A program made the translations under genes and the position numbers. This document shows, one piece after another, positions 32,291 to 43,211 of a DNA stretch of 64,000 nt. Each line of letters starts with the position of its first letter. Position 1 is the stretch's first letter. Below the pieces are notes generated by a model. That model saw nothing but the letters and a program-made list of their open reading frames with translations. It did not search any database and had not been told where the DNA came from. This DNA is from Heterohyrax brucei (taxonomy: Eukaryota > Chordata > Mammalia > Hyracoidea > Procaviidae): the NCBI GenBank assembly GCA_028571685.1, contig CM053146.1, forward strand, positions 20,061,431 through 20,125,430, written 5' to 3'.

Positions 32291-32491
32291 GTAGCTCTGG
32301 TGGTGTAGTGGTTAAGTTAGGTGATTATACTAGGACCCCTGCTGTGCGACAGCATCCCGTGAGGGGCAGTGGCTGGGAATCGGACATGAGTTTCCTGCAG
32401 GGGAGGTGAGAATCCTACCACTGGTGAGTTTGAACTGCCCAAGTTTTGGTTAGCAGCCACGCTCTTAGCGACTATGCCACCAGGGCTCCCC
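32291..32491 (-). repeat. Composite of two Lys-type heads around a Gly-type tRNA part
   Basis: Reading leftwards from 32491 gives a tRNA-Lys-like head (GAGCCCTGGTGGCATAG, 'gctgctaac' form). Next is a tRNA-Gly-like segment (CAGTGGTAGGATTCTCACC ... GTCCGATTCCCAGCCACTG, 32367-32424). The left end (32291-32316) is a second Lys-type head in the opposite direction (GCTCTGGTGGTGTAGTGG). The tRNA-Gly-like part lacks the 5' 12 bases of the tRNA. Confidence 0.6.
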
Positions 32492-32494
32492 AGT

Positions 32495-32680
32495 ACATCA
32501 TAGGAGAGGATATTTAAGATGAGACCTGAAGAGTGACAGGGCAACCAGCCAGCTGAAAGAGGGCAGGAAACAGGCTTTAGGCAAGGACCCTGAGGCAGTT
32601 TCAAGGAACCAGCAGGGCAAAGGGCAGTAGCTCAGCTGATTTCAGGTAGGAATAGGGCTCCAGGCTGCCAGCCTTCTGGA
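32495..32680 (-). repeat. L2 LINE fragment
   Basis: The plus strand includes 'atttaagatgagacctgaagagtgacaggg' and 'aggcaaggaccctgaggcag', the antisense L2 order. Confidence 0.6.
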
Positions 32681-33145
32681 CAACAAAGAAACCTAAAATC
32701 GAGATCTTTATATAAAATCTTTCGGTTTTTAAATATTAGATCAAAAATTAAAATGTTTAACACTGGCAGAATCAAACAAATTACTTTGTAGACCAAATCT
32801 AGTCCAAGGGCTATGGCTAGCAGGCCCTGGTACAGCCTCTAGTGCAGAACCTGGCATTCAATCAACCCGTTTTTCAGTCTGTGATGAACAAGTATTTACA
32901 GGCTGATTTCTGTTGCCAGGCACTGAGCTACAGTAGAAGCTCAACAGATGATCATTCCCATATCCTGGGTCTTCTTTTGGCTCTTTAAGAGTTACATGAC
33001 TTCATCTAAACCTTTGGTCCCTATGGAATTTATTTTAGTATAACATGTGAAGCTCTAAATTATCTTCTTTTTTTACACATGTGTAGTCAACTGCCCTAAT
33101 ATCAAACAGGGATAAATGCTCTTTTATTGTACCAACTTGATCACA
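32681..33145. other. Mixed sequence, some old repeat
   Basis: About 32740-32830 ('gaccaaatctagtccaag') looks like a mammal-wide old repeat I cannot name. 32880-32945 has an L2-like ending. No gene was recognised. Confidence 0.3.
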
Positions 33146-33312
33146 TAAAACCAAACAAAACCCATTGCTACTGAGTCCTTTTTGATTCATAATGACCCTA
33201 TGTGACAGAGTAGAACAGTCCCAAAGGGTTCCCAAAGAGAGGGTGGTGAATTTGAACTACACACTTTTGCTGAGAAGCGGAGCTCTTAACCACTGTACCA
33301 CGACGGCTCCTC
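33146..33312 (-). repeat. Afrotherian SINE
   Basis: Complement of the full short variant: 'aaaaccaaacaaaacccattgc', 'aatgaccctatgtgacagagtagaac', 'gaagcggagctcttaaccactg'. Confidence 0.92.
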
Positions 33313-33324
33313 CTATAAACAAGG

Positions 33325-33655
33325 GCTACAAATTAAGTTCATGAACTCATCCTAGAAAAGGTGCTACATAGATCATTGCTGAATATGACTGCTGTACTTC
33401 CAAAGTAGTCCCCTTGGGAAGCTTGCGCCAGCGCCAGGGCCTAGTTCACTTTCCAAAGGAATTTTGGAACTCTTTTTTGTGGAATGCTCATCAGAGCTGT
33501 CGTCCTATTACCTTTGATGTCCTGAATCTCATCAAAATGTCTTTCTTTCACTATTTCTTTTATCTTCAGGTAAAGAACAGAGTCATCTGGGACCAGATCA
33601 GGTAAGTAAGGAGGGCATTCCAGTACAATTATTTGTTTACTGGCTCAGAACTCTT
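33325..33655 (-). mobile_element. Mariner-like transposase 3' end, minus copy
   Basis: Translated on the minus strand, it gives a mariner C-terminal region: CPPYLPDLVPDDSVLYLKIKE (the PYSPDLAP...FP.I. motif), then a block ending GDYFGS. The terminal sequence 'aaattaagttcatgaactcatcc' is at the left. Stops disrupt the frame. Confidence 0.7.
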
Positions 33656-33925
33656 CACAGACAGCTATACGATGAAGTTCGAGTGCTTGCCACCATACCG
33701 CGGTGCTCAATGGCCGTTCCAGAAAGAGTTCCAAAATTTCTTTGAAAGGTGGTCTAGATGCTGGCATCAGTGCACAGCTTCCCAAGGGGAGTACTTTGGA
33801 AGTACAATAGTGATATTCCGCAATGAGGTATGTAGCACTTAGAACAACTGAGCTCACAGACCTAGTCATCAGATCTCGCATACTGAGCAATTTTCCATCG
33901 TTTCTAAAGTGAATGTCTATTCTTG
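33656..33925 (+). mobile_element. Mariner-like transposase 3' end, plus copy
   Basis: The plus-strand frame encodes FQKEFQNFFERWSRCWHQC then ASQGEYFGS, the C-terminal part of a mariner transposase. It is clearly related to the minus copy on its left (shared 'aaagagttccaaaatt' and 'gcttcccaagggga.tactttggaagtac'). Their 3' ends face outward and their 5' sides meet near 33655. Confidence 0.7.
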
Positions 33926-33934
33926 CCATTGCAT

Positions 33935-34935
33935 CATAATTTTAATTATTGTAGCTTTACATTATCTTTAAAATACATTTAAGTATCTGGTAGGTCTGGA
34001 AGCCCTGGTGATATAGTGGTTAAGAGCTACAGCTGCTAACGAAAAGGTCAGCAGTTAGATTCTACCAGACGCTTGGAAACTGTATGGGGTGATAGTACTA
34101 TGTCCTGTCTGTTGCTATGAGTCAGAATCAACTCTACGGCAGTGTTTTTTTTGTTTGGTTGGTTTGGTTTTATCAGATAGGTTCATCTCTGTTATTTAGA
34201 TTTCAGTTTTGAAATTTTCCTGGATATTCATGTTTGTGTATTTTTCCACATGAACTTGAGAATCAATTTTTTCCGTAAAAAAATCCTGTTAGTATTTTCA
34301 TTATGATTGTATTGATGTATAGATAATTTTAGAATGAACTGGTATTCTTATAACATTCAGTCTTTTTATCAAGAATATGAAATAAGTTCACATTTGTATC
34401 CCTTGGTAGTATTTAAGAAGTTTCCTTCACAATATTTTCCACATTTAAAAAAATGTTTATTTCTAGGACTTTTGTGCATAGGGTTGCTGAGTCACTGGCA
34501 GCAGGTTTTAGAGGGGTAGCTTTGCAAATACAATCTTTCATCAATTATATTTAATTTTTTGTGTTTATTTTATTTAATTTGTTTTTGGTGCCAGAACCCA
34601 GTATTAAACAACACCCATTATATGTTAGTACTGGTTATGGCCTGTGTATTAAAGTCGGATCCGACTCCTCGGCACTTGGCTTTGGCTGTTTAAAGTTTAT
34701 GGATAATAGCATACTAATTTTGTATTTAGGTATCTTACTGAATTATTTTGTCATTGTCAACTATTATTTCAGTTGATTCTTGGGCATTTTCCGGGTAACT
34801 GAGCTTATCAATCTTATTATATTTAAATACTGACATTGCCTTCTTCTTTCCAGTTTGATACCTCTTTCTAGTTGCACTGGCTAGTAATCCAGAACAGTGG
34901 TGATGGTGACAGCAGTGTTTCTAGATCTCCTTCTT
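33935..34935 (-). mobile_element. L1 LINE, ORF2 region, antisense
   Basis: The plus strand has 'ttattgtagctttacattat', 'attttcctggatattcatg', 'ccacatgaacttgagaatcaattttttccg', 'atcctgttagtattttcattatgattgtattgatg' and 'gttgattcttgggcattttccgggtaac', in the order of antisense L1 ORF2 sequence. Frames are broken. A SINE splits it at 33997-34171. Confidence 0.8.
33997..34171 (+). repeat. Afrotherian SINE
   Basis: Full short variant starting GGAAGCCCTGGTGATATAGTGG and ending in a GTTTGGTTGGTTTGG tail. The flanks 'tatctggtaggt' and 'tatcagataggt' look like a decayed target duplication. Confidence 0.92.
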
Positions 34936-34989
34936 AGCTCCGAGTTTAAAATGTATAAATGTCAACATATGACATTATTTAGTCTAACT

Positions 34990-35640
34990 AAAAGATTTTT
35001 TCAGAATGATATTAAATTTTACTAAATTAAAAAAAGATAACAAAGATAATGAAAAGAACCTAGAAGCTTTCAGAATGAAGAAGTCACATAACTGAAGATC
35101 AAAAATCAGAATGGCATTGAACTTCTTAATATCAACTCAGAACACCAAATGCCAACAGAAAACTGCCTTCGGAATTTTGAAGGAAGATGATTTCCAACTA
35201 AGATTTATACATTCAGCCAAACTGTCAATCAGTTACTCCAAAACTGAACTCGCATATGCAGTTTCCAAGGAAGCTACTGGCATATGTATTACAGTAAAAT
35301 GAAGAGAGTAAATTAAGAAAGAAGACAATTAAGGATTTAAGAAACAGGGAACCAGCACTGGAGAGAGGCCATTTCTAGAATAATGATAGAGAGAAATATA
35401 AGGACTGCTTACAGATAGTTTAGAGATGGCCAGGAGAGCAGCTGGTCCAGGTAGGAGCAGGAGGAGCTCCAAGAAAAAAATAGAATTGACAGGTTACCAG
35501 ATACATTTGAACATATTGCTAGAAGTTTTAGAACTCTGTCGGAATGTCTGTAGAAAGAATTATTGAAGTTATGGCAAAAGCTAATCAAAGGAAAAATAGG
35601 TAATTGCTAACTCCAGGGAAAACAAAAAGCTGTACAGGAC
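34990..35640 (+). mobile_element. L1M-type 3' region
   Basis: 'gccttcggaattttgaaggaagatgatttccaac' and 'attcagccaaactgtcaatcagt' match a well-known piece of old L1 3' regions. It is diverged, without coding capacity. Confidence 0.6.
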
Positions 35641-35729
35641 AGAGCCTATAACAATAACATAGTATTTTACTTATTGTGAATAATATGGATGTGAATATGT
35701 CATGTAACCACCACCTGTTTCTCAGTTGG

Positions 35730-38165
35730 TCATAATAGTTTTCATGTTGCTGTGATGCAGGAAGTTATGTCACCAGTATTTCAAATACCAGTGGGGCCAC
35801 CCATGGTCGACAGGTTTCAGGGGAGTGTCCAGACTAAGACAGACTGGGGAGAAGGATCTAGGGAGCTTCTTCTGAAAAGATTGGCCAAGGAAAACCTCAT
35901 GGAGAGCAGTAGTGTATTGTCTTATAAACTGCCAGAATTTCGGGTTGGACTCAAAATACGACTGGGCAAGAGCTGTCTCCTCAAAGTTGAGTCAATCATA
36001 ATAATGTAGAATCTTCATTTGCTGATGTGGCACAACTCAAAAGGAGAAGAAATAGCTGCAAACTTCCATGAATAATTGAAATGTGGAGTTACAAAGTATG
36101 AATCAAGGAAAATTGGAAGTTATTAAAAATAAAAAGAAATGTCTAAAGATTGGTAGTCAAGGTATTAGTGAACCAAAGTGGACTGGTATTAGTCATTTTG
36201 AAGCAGAAAGTCATATGCTCTATTACGTGAGGAATGACAAATTGAAGAGGAGTGGCAAAATATTCTTTGTCAAAAAGAACATTTAAGATATATCCTGAAA
36301 CTAACATTGTCAATGATAGAATAATATTCAGATACCTATAAAGAAGACTAGCTAATACAACTACTATTCAAATCTGTGTAACAACTAATATCAAAGGTGA
36401 AGAAATTGAAGATTTTTTATCAGCTTCTATAGTCCGAAATTCTTAAATCAGGCAATCAAGGTACATTCATAATTACTGGTGACTGGAATGTGAAAGTTGG
36501 CAGCAAAGAAGGATCAGTAGTTGGAAAATATGGTCTTGGTGATAGAAATGATGTGGGAAATTAATGATGTGGGAAATTGTATAATAAAACTTCACAAGAT
36601 CAACAAGTTATTCATGGTGAATATCTTTTCTCAACAACATAGTCAATGACTGTGCCTGTGGGTCTTGCCAAATGGAATACACAGAAATCAAATAGATTAC
36701 ATCTGTGGAAAGAGACAGTGGAGAAGCTCAATATCATTAGACAAAACCAGGCCAGGGGCCAGCTGTGGAACAGACCATCAATTGCTTATGTGCAAGTTGA
36801 AGCTGAAGAAAATTAAAATAAGCCAATGTGAGCCAAAGTATGACCTTGAGTATTTGCCATCTTAATTTAGAGACCATCTCCAGAAGAAATTTGACACATT
36901 CAACACTAACAGTCGAAGACCAGACGAGTTGTGTGATGACATCAAGAGTATCATAAGTGAAGAAAGCAAAAAGATCATTAAAAAGACAGGAAAGAACAAA
37001 ATGAATGTCAAAAGAGACTTTGAAACTTGGTCTTGAATGTACAGTAGCTAAAGTGAATGGAAGAAACGGTGAAGTAAAAGAGCTGAACAGAGATTTCCAA
37101 GAACTTCTCAGGAAGATAAAGCATTATAATGAAATGTTAAACAACATGGAGGTCATAAAATCAAAAGAGAACAATATGCTAGGCATTTCTCAAGCTGAAA
37201 GAACTGAAGGAAAAATTTCAAGCTTCAAGTTGCAATGTTGACAAATTCTATGGAAAAAATATTGAATGACCTAGGAAGTGTCAAAATAAGATGGAAGAAA
37301 TATACAAGTCACTGCAGCAAAAAAAAAAAAAAAAAAAAAAAAAAGGTTGATGTTCAACCATTTCATGGGGTAGCATATAGTTAAGATAATGAAGAAGTCC
37401 AAGCTGCACTGAAGGCATTGGTAAAAAGCAGCTTTCCAGGAACTGAAGGAATATCAACAGATGTTTCAACAAATAGATGCAAACCTGGAAGGGTTCACTT
37501 GTCTATGCCAAGAAAATTGGAGACAGCTTCTTGGCCAACCAGCTAGAAAAGATCCATATTTGTGCCCATTGCAAAGAAAGGTGATTCAGTGGTATGCAGA
37601 AATTATCAAATAATATGATTAATATCACACTCAAATAAAATGTTGCTGAAGGTAACTCAAACATAGTTGCACCAGTACATCAACAAGGACCTGTCATAAA
37701 TTCAAGCTGGTTTCAGAAGAGGATGTGAAACCAGGGATATTACTGCTGATGTCAAACGGATCTTGGCTGAAAGCAGATAATACCAGAAAGACCTTTGCCT
37801 TTGTCTTATTGACTATACAAAGGCATTTGATGGTGTGGATCATAAGAAATTGTGGAAAATATTGTGAAGAATGAGAATCCCAGAATTATTAATTGTGCTC
37901 AGGGGAAACTGTACATAGACCAAGAGACTGTTGTTTGAACATGTTGTCAGGAGGGATCATTCGCTGGAGAAGGGCATCGTTCTTAGTAAGGTAGAGAGTC
38001 AGCAAAAAAGAAGACCCTCCATAAAATGATTGACACAGTGTTTACAACAATGGGTTTAAACACAGCAGTGACCAGTGACCACGAGGGCGCTGCAAGACCG
38101 GGCAGTGTTTTGTTCTGTTGTACACAGGGTGACTGACTCAATGGCACCACAGCAGTGGTGGCTGA
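35730..38165 (+). mobile_element. RTE/BovB-clade LINE with an internal deletion
   Basis: A 5' region ('tgttgctgtgatgcaggaagttatg') is followed by endonuclease traces: MNQGKLEVIKNK (36095), SEPKWTG (about 36165), GDWNVKVGS (about 36480), NGIHRNQIDYICG (about 36670) and TDHQLL (about 36770). Reverse transcriptase traces include DYTKAFDGVDHKK (37811-37849). After about 37930 the sequence jumps to the C-terminal end and 3' tail ('gcaagaccgggcagtgttttgttctgttg', about 38092). The YADD active site and surrounding reverse transcriptase are therefore lost. A 23-base A run (about 37320) and many stops also break it. Confidence 0.9.
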
Positions 38166-38269
38166 CCCACGGAAGCATCCATAAAGGGTGCCAGCTATTG
38201 TCGTTGGTCATTGTTTCAACGTCACTTCTGTCAGTTCCTAAGGGATCAGTCTTGGCTACCTCACTTTTC

Positions 38270-38460
38270 TGAACCTCATCTTTAATACTAGAATAAAATA
38301 CCTTAAATCTCTGAGGAGATAATGAGTGTGGAGTATCTGGCACCTAATCTCTCTAAACCTCAGACTTTTCATCTTTAAAATGGGAAAATCCTTTTTGGAT
38401 TTAGTGAGAATTAAGTGAGATGACATAGGCAAATTCTGTGGCACAAGGCCAAGGACAAAT
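38270..38460 (+). repeat. MIR SINE fragments
   Basis: Two sense pieces: 'ttttctgaacctcatctttaatactag' and 'aacctcagacttttcatctttaaaatggg...gagaattaagtgagatgac'. Confidence 0.7.
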
Positions 38461-38479
38461 TTATTTATACAAAAAACTG

Positions 38480-38640
38480 GCTATGCTATGACTACCATGC
38501 TTTTTAAATCATAAAAGTAATATATACTGACTGCCAAAATTTTGGAAAATATAGAAAAATATAAAAACCCATATCATCAGGAACTGCGATATTTCCTGAT
38601 GCTGTTTTATTCCCATCTATTTTATAGGCTTATTACGTCA
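38480..38640 (+). repeat. Old AT-rich interspersed repeat, unnamed
   Basis: 'aaaagtaatatatactgac...ttttggaaaatatagaaaaatataaa' is of a common mammalian type, but I cannot name the family. Confidence 0.3.
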
Positions 38641-38644
38641 ATTA

Positions 38645-38975
38645 GTGCAAGTTAGGTCACCCTGCAGGAGAAACTGAACAAAAATCTCAGTGGTTTAACA
38701 GCAAAATTTATTTATGGCCCATATCTAGATCATGGGAGCCTAGGTGGCTCAGAACTGCTGTCCCTCCCGTCTCACAGCTGCTCTAGATCCACACAGGCTT
38801 TGTTGGCTGCTGAGGCCGGAGAAGAGTGGCTTGAGGTGGGAGCAAGAGCAATTAGACACCTGGAGGTGACTCCAGCTGCATCCCTCACATTTCGTTAGCC
38901 AAGCAAGTCACATGGCAGTGCTGGATGTCCAAGGGTGAAGAAGTGAAATCTTCCAGAGTCTATCAGTGGGGATCA
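38645..38975 (+). repeat. Mammal-wide interspersed repeat, family uncertain
   Basis: It starts 'tgcaggagaaactgaacaaaaatctcagtggtttaacagc' and is similar in layout to the repeat at 12.94-13.32 kb. The assignment is tentative. Confidence 0.35.
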
Positions 38976-38979
38976 GACG

Positions 38980-40138
38980 TGGATGAGCAGGCAGTTTCCA
39001 GACTTGAGGTCATGTTGTATGTACAGATTTGCATGCTGGTTTGACTCTGACCATGATGTCAGGAAATACTGCTTGAAAACATGCAGTAAGTATAAAACTG
39101 CAGATTTAATAGAAGATTTTAAGTTGCATGGTGATACAATATCCGTCTTCCCTTTCCTCTTCTTCCTCTTCCTTTGCTAGTTTAGGAACTGTGTGCATGT
39201 GGCAGAGGGCCAAGCCCCTGACCTTGGCAGGCCGCTGCTCAGAAAAGCCTCCTCTTCCCCCTGGCCTCCACAGGACAAGCAGGTCCTGTCACTCCTTCCT
39301 GGGAGAGCTGGTGCAGTTCCCTGGTGTTGCTTCCTCCAGAATTAACACATTTAGAGGTGAGGGCAAGAGAGCCTGCTGAACAACTGCTGGGATTAACAAC
39401 TCCACATGTGGAGTGCGGCTGCACGCAGCTCTGCTAGGGCCTCCTTGTGCAGATAGTCAGGCAGTGGTGTTAACACATGGTGTTAAAAGTGACACCAGAG
39501 TGGTGGAGGCGCCACTGTCAGCTGTTGCACGAGATGACACCCAGGCCTGCAGAGTTGGGTGAGAGCTCAGAAGCGGCAGCTCTGCCTTGCTTGGGTCCTA
39601 GGGTCCCAAGGGACAACAGGAATGGGGCCAGGAGGGAATGAGCTTGGTGAGCTTCCTAAAGAGGGATATTTTGCCCAAGGCACGGAAAGTGCAGGAAACT
39701 GAGGCTGTGGGGACAATGAGGCATGCGTGGAAGTCGAGAACAAGCAAGGGAAGGGGCTAGGGGACTAGGGACCCGAGCTCTTAAGAGGGCCGCCCAGTTG
39801 GATTTCCATCAACAAACACTTGCAGGGTGCCTGCTAGGGTGCTGCAGAGAGAGCTTTTGTGATTTTCACAGAAGAGGTCATCAACCACCTCTAGGTTCAC
39901 AGATCCATTTATCGAGGCTTATTGACACATTTGAAACAAAGAGTAACACAAGTGCCTCTTTTCTGGTGCCAGGCTATGTGTACAGGTGGCCAGAGTTTAA
40001 GAGGACTTTGACAGAGGGAGAGTTCAGCTACCATCATCCTGTGGAAACTCAAAGAGGAAGGGAGGGTGGGGGAAATGAGCAAGGAAAGCAAAAAGCCAGG
40101 CCAGAGAATTATTGAATCTGTCCGAGCCTGTGAACTAA
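38980..40138. other. Unique sequence with a CCTCTT run
   Basis: A pyrimidine run lies at 39145-39175. No gene was recognised. A plus-strand frame of 130 codons (39723-40115) has no domain. Confidence 0.35.
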
Positions 40139-40238
40139 GTGAAGCAGTTCTCGTTAACCCTGTTTTACAGTTGGAGGAACTGAGACCCAGAGGACCAAGG
40201 CCCCAGGGGGCAGAGCTGCTAAGATCATCCAACCTAGT
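40139..40238 (-). repeat. MIR SINE fragment
   Basis: Complement: 'cctgttttacagttggaggaactgagacccagagg'. Confidence 0.65.
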
Positions 40239-40389
40239 GTATTCTGCGTGAAAACATGTGGATTTTCTCTACCGAGATGGTAGGTGTTGACCTAACAGGT
40301 GCCCGTGTCCACTGCTGCCTGAGGCTGGACCAAGGCTTGACGTAGAGTACGAATCAAGAACATTAACTTCCTTAGGTGTGAAGCGAAAC

Positions 40390-40560
40390 AACTCACCTCT
40401 TGCTTTACAGGCTTACAGAACACTCTCCTGTTTATTATCTCATTTTCTTCTCACAACAACCCTGTGGCAAATTCATTGTTATTTCTATTACAATTTAGGA
40501 AACTGAGGCTTGGAGAAATAATACAATGTGTTCATATACTCCTTTGGGACAAGTTCAAAC
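40390..40560 (-). repeat. MIR SINE fragment
   Basis: Complement: 'tatctcattttcttctcacaacaaccctgtgg', 'aggaaactgaggcttggagaaa'. Confidence 0.75.
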
Positions 40561-40988
40561 CCTTGTGGGCCCACCAAGCTCATTCCTTCCTGGACCCCTT
40601 CCTACTGTCCCCAGGATCCTAGGACCCAAGCTAGAACTAGCTGCTGCTCCTGAGCTCTCACCCAACTCTGAGGGCCTGGGTATTGTTTCTTGCAACAGTT
40701 GACAGTGGCTCTGCCACCACTCCAGTGTCACATCACCCATGTTGGCTGGCATGACTCTCAGGCAGTCTTTTATCTACTGCATACAGGGCAACCAGATGTG
40801 AACTAACCTGCTTGCCAAAACCAGTTTCTTCTTCCAACATGACCTGTCCTCTAAAAGCCCAACCTGGAGCTGATTAGACCAGGAGTAGATTTAGAGAGAG
40901 CTGCCCACTGGCTGGCCAGCAGACAATGAAAGATTCGGCTTGATTTTACCACAGTTTATGCAGGGAGGCCACAAGTTGGGGAACTGAA
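40561..40988. other. Unique sequence, nothing recognised
   Basis: No signal was recognised. Confidence 0.3.
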
Positions 40989-42371
40989 TCAGAAGCACAT
41001 TAAAAAAAAAAATTGCCTTGATTTGGCAATCCCACTCTGAAGAATATATCCTAAAGAAACAAGAGCAGTCACGTGAATAGACATATGCACATCCGTGTTC
41101 ACTACAGCATTATTCACAATAGCAAAAACATGAAACAAATTAAGTGTCCGTGAACAGATGAATGGATAAACAAACTGGTACATACACATGACGGGATACT
41201 GCACAATGATGAATCTGCAACACATCTTGCAACATGGATGAATCCGGAAGGCATTATGCTGAATGAAATAAGTCAATCATAAAAGACAACTACTGCATGT
41301 ACCACTATTATGAAACCCAAGAAAAGGTTTATACATAGAATAAGGAACAATCTTGTATGGTTATGTGGGAGTAGAGAGGTAGAGGGGGAAAACCACTAAC
41401 TAGACAGTAGGCAACTGTTAACCGAGGTGAAGGGTAACACTGTACACAGTACTGGAGGAGTCAGTACAATTTGATGAAGGCAAGTCGCAGAAGATTCCTA
41501 GACACATCCAAACACCTTGAGGCACCAAGTTACTGGGGCTGAGAGCTGGGAACCATGATCTTGGGGGTTTCTAGGTCAACTGGCACAACATGTCTTAAAA
41601 AGCAAATTTTCTACATCCTAGTTTGCTTAGTAGCATCTGGGATCTTAAACGCTTTTGAGTAGCCATCTGAGACACATCTATTGTTCTTGTGACATTTAGA
41701 GTAAAAAAGAACGAAGAAAACAAAAGATGTAATGAAAATACTAGCTCCAAAGACTAAATGGATCACATGACCCACAGCTTCCATCAGTTTGAGCCCAGAA
41801 GAACTAGATGGTGCATAGCTACCACCATTGGCCACTCTGACAGGGATCACAATAGAGGGTCCTGGCCAGAAAGGGAGAATAATGTAGAACAAATTCAAAT
41901 CCACACAAAGTTTTGGTCTGACAGAGACCGGAGGAGCCTCCAGCACCATCTCTGGTTTGACAGAGACGGGAGGAGTCCCCAAGACCATGGCCCTTGGGCA
42001 CCTTGCTAACTCAGAACAGAAGGTACACCCAAAGCCCACCTGTCACTCAAAGATTAGATAGCCCTATAAGACAAACACAGGTGAGAAATGTGCTTCTGAA
42101 TTCAATCAAGTATAAGACACTAAATGAGCAACACTTGCCCAAAAGCAAAGATGAGAAGGCAAGAAGGGACAGGAAAGTGGGACAGTGAATGAACTTGAAG
42201 AACCCAGAGAGGAAAGGCAAAGGCAAAGACAAAGGCAAAGGCAAAGGCAAAGGTAGACAGTGCTGACATATTGTGACCAATGTCACAAAATAATTTGTGC
42301 ATAAATTTATGAATAAGAAAATAATTTTCACTGTAAACTTTACCTACAGCACAAATAAAAACAAAACAAAA
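40989..42371 (+). mobile_element. L1 LINE 3' end with afrotherian 3' UTR
   Basis: ORF2 C-terminal remnants ('attcacaatagcaaaaacatgaaac...aagtgtccgtgaacagatg', 'gaaggcattatgctgaatg') lead into a long 3' UTR ('tctgggatcttaaacgcttttgag', 'agaagaactagatggtgc', 'tctgacagagaccggagg') and end with 'acagcacaaataaaaac'. Its 3' UTR matches those near 44.2 and 56.3 kb. Frames are broken. Confidence 0.85.
42212..42255 (+). repeat. GGCAAA hexamer microsatellite
   Basis: About seven AAAGGC/AAAGAC units lie within the L1 3' UTR. The other L1 3' UTR copies in the window do not have it. Confidence 0.85.
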
Positions 42372-42401
42372 AACAGTTTCCATCTAGTCAATACTGACTC
42401 A

Positions 42402-42406
42402 GGGAG
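42402..42406. repeat. Target-site duplication GGGAG, left
   Basis: GGGAG recurs at 43041-43045. The 5-bp length is usual for ERVL/MaLR integrations. Confidence 0.85.
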
Positions 42407-43040
42407 TGTCACGGATTGAATTGTGTCCCCCCAAAAATATGTGTAGTTCTGTGGCTGGGCCGTGATTGCCGGTATCTTGTGACTGTCCTCCATTTTGTGG
42501 TTTTCCTATGCTGTGTGTTAAAGGATTAGGGTGTCACCGGGCAGGGAGAGCAGTGGAAGCTGCATAGAGGTGGGCATGTAAATTTATACAGGAATGTACA
42601 CTTTCACTCAGTCACATTAAATAAAAAAAAAAGATTAGGGTGGGACTGTAAATCCCTTTATAAGATCACCTCCCTGCTCCACTGTAAAGGGAGCTTCCCT
42701 GGAGTATGGCTTGCCCCACCCTTAATCCTTTCATCCTACAAGAGATAAAAGGACAGAGAAGCAGGCAGAGAACTGGGAACCACATACCATCAAGAAAGCA
42801 GCACCAGGAGAAGAGCGCGTCCTTCAGACCTGAGGTTCCTGCGCCAAGATGCTCCCTGGACAAAGACTGATACAATACTGGACTTTGCTCCAGAGCTGAC
42901 AAGGGGAAAAGCCTTCCCTTGGAATGGTCACCCTAAATACGGACTTGCAGCCTATCAGACTATGTAAGAATAAACCCTCCTTTGTTAAAGCCATCTACTT
43001 TGTGGTATTTTTGTTAGAGCAGCCCTAGATGACTTAAACA
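42407..43040 (+). mobile_element. MaLR-type solo LTR
   Basis: It starts TGTCACGGATTGAATTGTGTCC and ends GATGACTTAAACA, with the poly(A)-type 'gaataaaccctcc'. It is 634 bp, enlarged by a 95-bp insertion at 42534-42628. The 5-bp target duplication is perfect. Confidence 0.88.
42534..42628 (+). other. Short retroposed element, unknown family
   Basis: About 95 bp inside the LTR, ending 'cagtcacattaaataaaaaaaa' and flanked by a 13-14-bp duplication with one mismatch (AAAGGATTAGGGTG at 42520-42533, AAAAGATTAGGGTG at 42629-42642). A poly(A) tail with a long target duplication is the hallmark of L1-driven retroposition. Its last 50 bp recur near 24370-24420. Confidence 0.65.
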
Positions 43041-43045
43041 GGGAG
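43041..43045. repeat. Target-site duplication GGGAG, right
   Basis: Exact copy of 42402-42406. Confidence 0.85.
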
Positions 43046-43211
43046 GTTTTGTGTGTGGCAGAGTAGAACTGTGCTTCATTGGGTTTTCAGTGGTTGGTTT
43101 GATGTAGTAGATTGCCAGGCCTTTCTTCCAAGGTGCCACTCTGTGGTTGCCAACCTCTAATCTTTCAGTTAATACCAAATTCCTTAACTCTATGGACCAC
43201 CCAGGGAGTCC

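Larger units (their letters stand above)
42372..43211 (-). repeat. Afrotherian SINE, long variant, split by an LTR
   Basis: The left piece (42372-42406, 'cagtttccatctagtcaatactgactcaggg') and the right piece (43046-43211, 'ggcagagtagaactgtgcttcattggg...caacctctaatctttcag...caccaccc'-like end) make one complement SINE when the LTR between them is removed. Confidence 0.8.

Noticed and set aside
42212..42255. CRISPR-like repeats
   Set aside because: These are adjacent hexamer microsatellite units with no spacers, in mammalian DNA.
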